Origin: a virus
Virus record (IMG/VR): IMGVR_UViG_3300029258_001212
Location: 89,541 to 153,540 of that record
Direction: 5' to 3' (one strand)
Length of the DNA: 64,000 nucleotides
A program made the position numbers and the translations under genes. Under the pieces are notes generated by a model. That model ran no database searches, had not been told where the DNA came from, and saw nothing but the letters and a program-made list of their open reading frames with translations. Within the stretch, counting starts at the first letter, position 1. Every line of letters starts with the position of its first letter. Positions 63,099-64,000 of the stretch are shown in pieces.

Positions 63099-63307
63099 AG
63101 TACCGGGGCTGTAGCAAGTGCCAGGATCTCCCGGAGAGCTCCAACCGGATGCGTGACGCTATCTTGGCATACGCCAGGATTTTGCATCGCTACAACAAGC
63201 CCCGCGTCCACGGGCGCAACATCGACGCCTTGTACGACATTCTGGACTACGGCGAGGACCCCACGAAGGTGCCCAGGTGGCTCACTCCTGGGGATGGAGG
63301 AGAGTGA
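63095..63307 (+). CDS. Small Cys/His protein
   Basis: 70 aa with ATGA overlap. YRGCSKCQDLPESS (C-x2-C) near the start, then a helical AILAYARILHRYNKPRVHGR. Unrecognised; may bind a metal. Confidence 0.45.
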   Translation: MKYRGCSKCQDLPESSNRMRDAILAYARILHRYNKPRVHGRNIDALYDILDYGEDPTKVPRWLTPGDGGE

Positions 63308-63930
63308 TGGGGATTCATGCGGATGATGCCATCGGTGCGATCTTGGACCCGCTTGGGGATGAGGAGGAGTGGCAGCGGATGAATGACGAGGATGGATCCT
63401 GCCCACCGTCCGGGAACGTGCTGTACTTCGAGACGGCTGCGGATGCGGACCGGGTGATCCGCGAGGACAACATCCGCGGGCCGGTCCAGTGCGACTACTG
63501 CGGCGAGGACGCGGAGCTGGTGAAGTCCAGCAAGATCTACGGCCCCGGCCGCAACTACGGCTGGATGTGGGTGTGCTGGCCGTGCAAGGCGTGGGTGGGG
63601 TGCCATGATGGCACGAAGAACGCCCTGGGGCGACTCGCGGACGGCGAGCTCCGCCAGGCGAAGATGGCGGCCCATGCTGCTTTCGATCCGCTCTGGCGGG
63701 ACCACCCGGATCCGCCGTGGGGGCGCCCGGGGCATCGCAAGTCCGCTTACACCTGGCTGGCGGACCAGCTCAACCTTTCCCCTCGCCATTGCCACATCGG
63801 CAAGATGGGCGTGGCCATGTGCCAGCGCGTGGTGGCGGTGTGCCAGCCCTACCTGGACGAGCTTGAGGAGATGGGCTCCGAGGCGGCTGACGGTGAGGAC
63901 ATGACGTGGGGTGACGACGATGCGCGATGA
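63307..63930 (+). CDS. DUF3268-like zinc-finger protein
   Basis: 207 aa from ATG 63307. CDYCGEDAELVKSSKIYGPG, WVCWPCKAWVGCHDGTKNAL, GRLADGELRQAKMAAHAAFD is the DUF3268 pattern: two Cys pairs, VGCH, then LR..K..AH..FDPLW. The N-terminal 60 residues are acidic and vary. DUF3268 proteins occur in phages and plasmids; their function is not established. It is followed by the last, partial gene. Confidence 0.65.
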   Translation: MGIHADDAIGAILDPLGDEEEWQRMNDEDGSCPPSGNVLYFETAADADRVIREDNIRGPVQCDYCGEDAELVKSSKIYGPGRNYGWMWVCWPCKAWVGCHDGTKNALGRLADGELRQAKMAAHAAFDPLWRDHPDPPWGRPGHRKSAYTWLADQLNLSPRHCHIGKMGVAMCQRVVAVCQPYLDELEEMGSEAADGEDMTWGDDDAR

Positions 63931-64000
63931 GTACGTGGGGCTCCCCTATGCCAGTGGCTCGGAAACATCCATGGAGGCGGCTAAGAAGTCGGCTGGCAGC
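63920..64000 (+). CDS. Gene start at right edge (3' end outside window)
   Basis: 27 codons from ATG 63920, open to the edge. MRDEYVGLPYASGSETSMEA resembles the opening (PYxxGSxTSxxAA) of many phage proteins with a winged-helix or nuclease body. It overlaps the 63307 gene's end. No further judgement is possible. Confidence 0.45.
   Translation, partial: MRDEYVGLPYASGSETSMEAAKKSAGS

Overview
The window is a stretch of a tailed double-stranded DNA phage genome (Caudoviricetes). All convincing genes lie on the + strand. They are packed with 1-4 base start/stop overlaps (ATGA, GTGA, TGATG, TAATG), have GC-rich codon usage, and include a large terminase subunit, tail-fibre-like genes, a lysis set and a phage replication and recombination module. 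A lipoprotein plus C-terminal membrane segment protein with unimolecular-spanin layout points to a Gram-negative host. I see no integrase, no tRNA and no CRISPR array. Portal, major capsid, tail sheath or tape measure genes are not recognisable here, so the window is only part of a larger genome.

Layout. 1-8.9 kb: virion-associated genes (tail, fibre and decoration-like proteins, an Ala/Pro-rich membrane protein). 8.9-12.7 kb: a permuted papain-fold hydrolase, membrane proteins, small beta-rich proteins and a spanin candidate. 12.7-15.06 kb: regulatory DNA with promoter, terminators and tandem repeats around two cargo-like genes, a DUF5131/Gp37-Gp68 protein and a DNA methyltransferase. 15.06-19.2 kb: a GHKL-ATPase/HExxH fusion, a YkgJ-like cysteine-cluster protein and small zinc-ribbon proteins. 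19.2-27.6 kb: replication and recombination operon (winged-helix initiator, DnaC-like loader, DnaB-like helicase, primase, gp32-like SSB, UvsW/XPB-like helicase, tandem MerR-like regulator, RecA). 27.7-36.2 kb: PD-(D/E)XK candidates, membrane metallopeptidase, endolysin and lytic transglycosylase candidates, GroES-like protein, RuvC-like resolvase, OB-fold SSB. 36.3-40 kb: ParB-like protein, winged-helix protein, DHH phosphoesterase, XRE-type regulator. 40-44.2 kb: a separate promoter region, a tRNA-guanine-transglycosylase-like (DpdA-like) protein and a SMARCAL1-like SNF2 helicase. 44.2-49.8 kb: small genes, one compositionally odd gene and a Topo VIA/Spo11-like mini-A protein. 49.9-53.5 kb: packaging. 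53.6-64 kb: many small accessory genes, an AT-richer HNH endonuclease, an amidase endolysin, a thymidylate-synthase-family enzyme and a DUF3268 protein.

Regulation. The most striking non-coding feature is a roughly 70-base element present five times: 981, 8873, 27596 and 36251 on the + strand, 49808 on the - strand. It has a fixed TTGACT-like block, a variable but self-complementary stem, a GGAGATAAGGTTAATTAAG-like block and a GCAA...GTGCCAA tail that runs into the next gene start. It stands at the head of gene blocks and looks like a phage-specific promoter/operator or a binding site for a phage protein.

How the genes work together. The replication module is nearly self-contained (initiator, loader, helicase, primase, two SSBs, two SF2 helicases, RecA, two resolvase candidates). 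The DpdA-like transglycosylase, thymidylate-synthase-family enzyme and methyltransferase suggest that phage DNA may be modified, but none of these roles is shown by sequence alone. At least four cell-wall enzymes plus membrane proteins supply lysis and perhaps entry functions. Function calls rest on motifs read by eye and no database search was possible.
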